Below, piece after piece: positions 7,063-7,607 of a stretch of 7,607 nt of DNA; the first letter of the stretch is position 1, and the number at the start of each line of letters is the position of its first letter. The notes under the pieces were generated by a model. That model was not told the DNA's origin. It saw nothing but the letters and a program-made list of their open reading frames with translations, and ran no database searches. The position numbers and the translations under genes were made by a program. Source of the DNA: Nitrospinae bacterium CG11_big_fil_rev_8_21_14_0_20_56_8 (GTDB taxonomy: Bacteria > Nitrospinota > Nitrospinia > Nitrospinales > VA-1); assembly GCA_002796165.1 (NCBI GenBank), contig PCWF01000244.1, positions 1-7,607 of the forward strand, given 5' to 3'.

Positions 7063-7078
7063 GCAAGGGGAGGGCCAA
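7063..7078 (-). promoter_or_regulatory. Candidate sigma-54 (-24/-12) promoter of the pil cluster
   Basis: The minus strand reads TTGGCCCTCCCCTTGC. Against the sigma-54 consensus TTGGCAC-N5-TTGC it keeps the invariant GG and GC dinucleotides with the exact ten bases between them, and differs in the conserved part only by C for A in GGCAC. The base after GC is G rather than the usual A or T. With -12 at 7063, transcription would begin near 7051, giving a leader of about 30 bases that contains the pilB ribosome binding site. A sigma-54 activator is encoded two genes downstream, which fits, but no activity is shown by sequence alone. Confidence 0.6.
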
Positions 7079-7173
7079 ACGTGCACATTTGTATTTTGTC
7101 GCCCGGCTTTATCTAACCTGACATGTTACAACGATTTGCGCGGTATTGGAAGAGGGAGGCGGGACGGAAGGGG

Positions 7174-7196
7174 GGCACCGGCGTCGCGCCGCGGCC
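7174..7196. other. GC-rich imperfect inverted repeat in the yacG-pilB intergenic region
   Basis: Arms of ten bases (7174-7183 and 7187-7196) flank a TCG centre and match at eight of ten positions, with an uninterrupted five-pair inner stem (CGGCG/CGCCG). It could end yacG transcription, though the minus-strand sequence after it is C-rich rather than T-rich, so it is not a standard intrinsic terminator. It also sits about 120-145 bases before the predicted sigma-54 start site, a usual distance for an activator site. A perfect AT palindrome, ATTTATAAAT, lies at 7204-7213. Neither assignment is firm. Confidence 0.3.
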
Positions 7197-7267
7197 GGGG
7201 AGGATTTATAAATTGCTTTCCGGGCGACGGTACGAAAGGTCCAACGAGGTGAAAGAAGGAGAGGGTT

Positions 7268-7498
7268 TCATCCTGATCGGTCTTCCCCCTCACCCGCGTC
7301 CGGCAGGGAGGGGGCGTCGCTCCCCGCCACGCGGAACCGTCCATCCAGCCAGCCCCCCAGGTCGATCATCCGGCACCGATTGGAACAGAACGGGAAAAAA
7401 GAAGCGTCCGAGGGCGCCACGGGTTTCTGGCAGGTGGGACATGGAGATACTTTTTCCGAAGGATTTTTCACGTTCCCCTCACTTGTGCTCATTTTCAT
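7268..7498 (-). CDS. yacG: DNA gyrase inhibitor YacG (small zinc-ribbon protein)
   Basis: YacG is a small cytoplasmic zinc protein; the Escherichia coli protein binds GyrB and blocks gyrase from binding DNA. This 76-residue version has the four zinc-ligand cysteines in family spacing: CPTC at 20-23 and CX3C at 38-42 in FCSNRCRMIDLGGWL, followed by the usual WLDGRF region. E. coli YacG has 65 residues; the extra length here is a polar N-terminus of about 17 residues and an acidic, Gly-rich C-terminus. ATG 7498 and ATG 7492 are both possible starts, with only a weak purine-rich AAAGA before the first. The gene ends 246 bases before pilB and is probably a separate unit, given the candidate promoter in the gap. 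Upstream it runs directly into a dispersed repeat, so its own promoter is not evident; it could be read from a gene beyond the window, as in coaE-yacG clusters. Confidence 0.9.
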   Translation of the reverse strand: MKMSTSEGNVKNPSEKVSPCPTCQKPVAPSDASFFPFCSNRCRMIDLGGWLDGRFRVAGSDAPSLPDAGEGEDRSG

Positions 7499-7507
7499 TC
7501 TTTAGGA

Positions 7508-7607
7508 GGGTGCTGAAAAACTCTTTCGGGTGTCATTCTGAGCCGCAATGCGGCGAAGAATCTTGCACCGGATCGGCAGGGAGTAGCCGTTCTCCACGGT
7601 CCGGCTA
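7508..7607. repeat. Dispersed palindromic repeat of the TGTCATTCTGAG...GAAGAATCT type, running off the right edge
   Basis: From about 7508 the sequence reads GGTGCTGAAAAACTC, then TGTCATTCTGAG at 7531-7542 and GAAGAATCT at 7555-7563. This is the pattern of an interspersed repeat common in many environmental bacterial genomes, often mis-annotated as short proteins containing 'ILSEAKNL' or 'CHSERSEES'-like runs. Its core is an inverted repeat, arms 7535-7546 and 7550-7561 around AAT, matching at 10 of 12 positions. A second perfect six-base inverted repeat (TAGCCG 7584-7589, CGGCTA 7602-7607) touches the edge. No gene is supported here. Family assignment rests on recall of the core motif; the exact borders are inferred. 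Confidence 0.65.

Noticed and set aside
7022..7078. N-terminal extension of PilB from TTG 7078
   Set aside because: The added 19 residues precede the conserved MshEN start, have no ribosome binding site, and the TTG itself lies inside the -24 element of the candidate promoter.
7126..7344. Minus-strand open frame overlapping the 3' end of yacG
   Set aside because: It is a shifted frame of yacG and the intergenic region, Pro/Arg-rich, with no domain and no ribosome binding site.
7501..7520. AGGAGGGTGC as a plus-strand ribosome binding site
   Set aside because: No plus-strand open frame follows; the sequence belongs to the border of the dispersed repeat.
1..7607. CRISPR array, tRNA, rRNA, transposase or toxin-antitoxin pair
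   Set aside because: No regularly spaced direct repeats, RNA gene signatures or matching protein motifs were found on either strand.

Overview
The window is a GC-rich stretch in which every convincing gene lies on the minus strand, so the biological order runs from high to low coordinates. It reads as chromosomal DNA of a Gram-negative bacterium with type IV pilus machinery and sigma-54-dependent regulation. A deltaproteobacterial-grade or Nitrospinota-like lineage would fit the gene order, the YacG protein and the interspersed repeat at the right edge, but the sequence does not settle the taxonomy.

Layout, in transcription order. The right edge (about 7508-7607) carries a dispersed, partly palindromic repeat of the 'TGTCATTCTGAG...GAAGAATCT' type. 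It abuts the start of yacG (7498-7268), a small zinc-ribbon DNA gyrase inhibitor. A 246-base intergenic region follows. It holds an imperfect dyad, an AT palindrome and a well-spaced candidate sigma-54 promoter (7078-7063), which places a predicted start site about 30 bases before pilB. After that come pilB (7021-5282, pilus extension ATPase), a membrane histidine kinase (about 5164-3623), an NtrC/PilR-family sigma-54 activator (3613-2243), pilC (2204-975, inner-membrane platform protein), a prepilin-like protein (961-359) and the beginning of a small unrecognised membrane protein (257 to the left edge).

How the parts fit. PilB, PilC and the prepilin are core parts of a type IV pilus or related type II secretion-like fibre machine: motor, membrane platform and fibre subunit. 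The kinase-regulator pair lies between motor and platform genes, and the regulator keeps the GAFTGA loop needed to engage sigma-54 RNA polymerase. With a candidate sigma-54 promoter at the head of the cluster, the simplest reading is a self-contained, probably autoregulated pilus operon. PilB also carries an apparently complete MshEN-type cyclic-di-GMP motif pair at its N-terminus, so the motor may have a second, post-translational control. No pilT, prepilin peptidase, secretin or alignment genes are visible here.

The families are all known. What merits a second look is the arrangement (two-component system inside pilB-pilC, candidate sigma-54 promoter, cyclic-di-GMP motif), a perfect 7+7 palindrome between pilB and the kinase, and the repeat next to yacG. 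I found no convincing evidence of a wholly new system.
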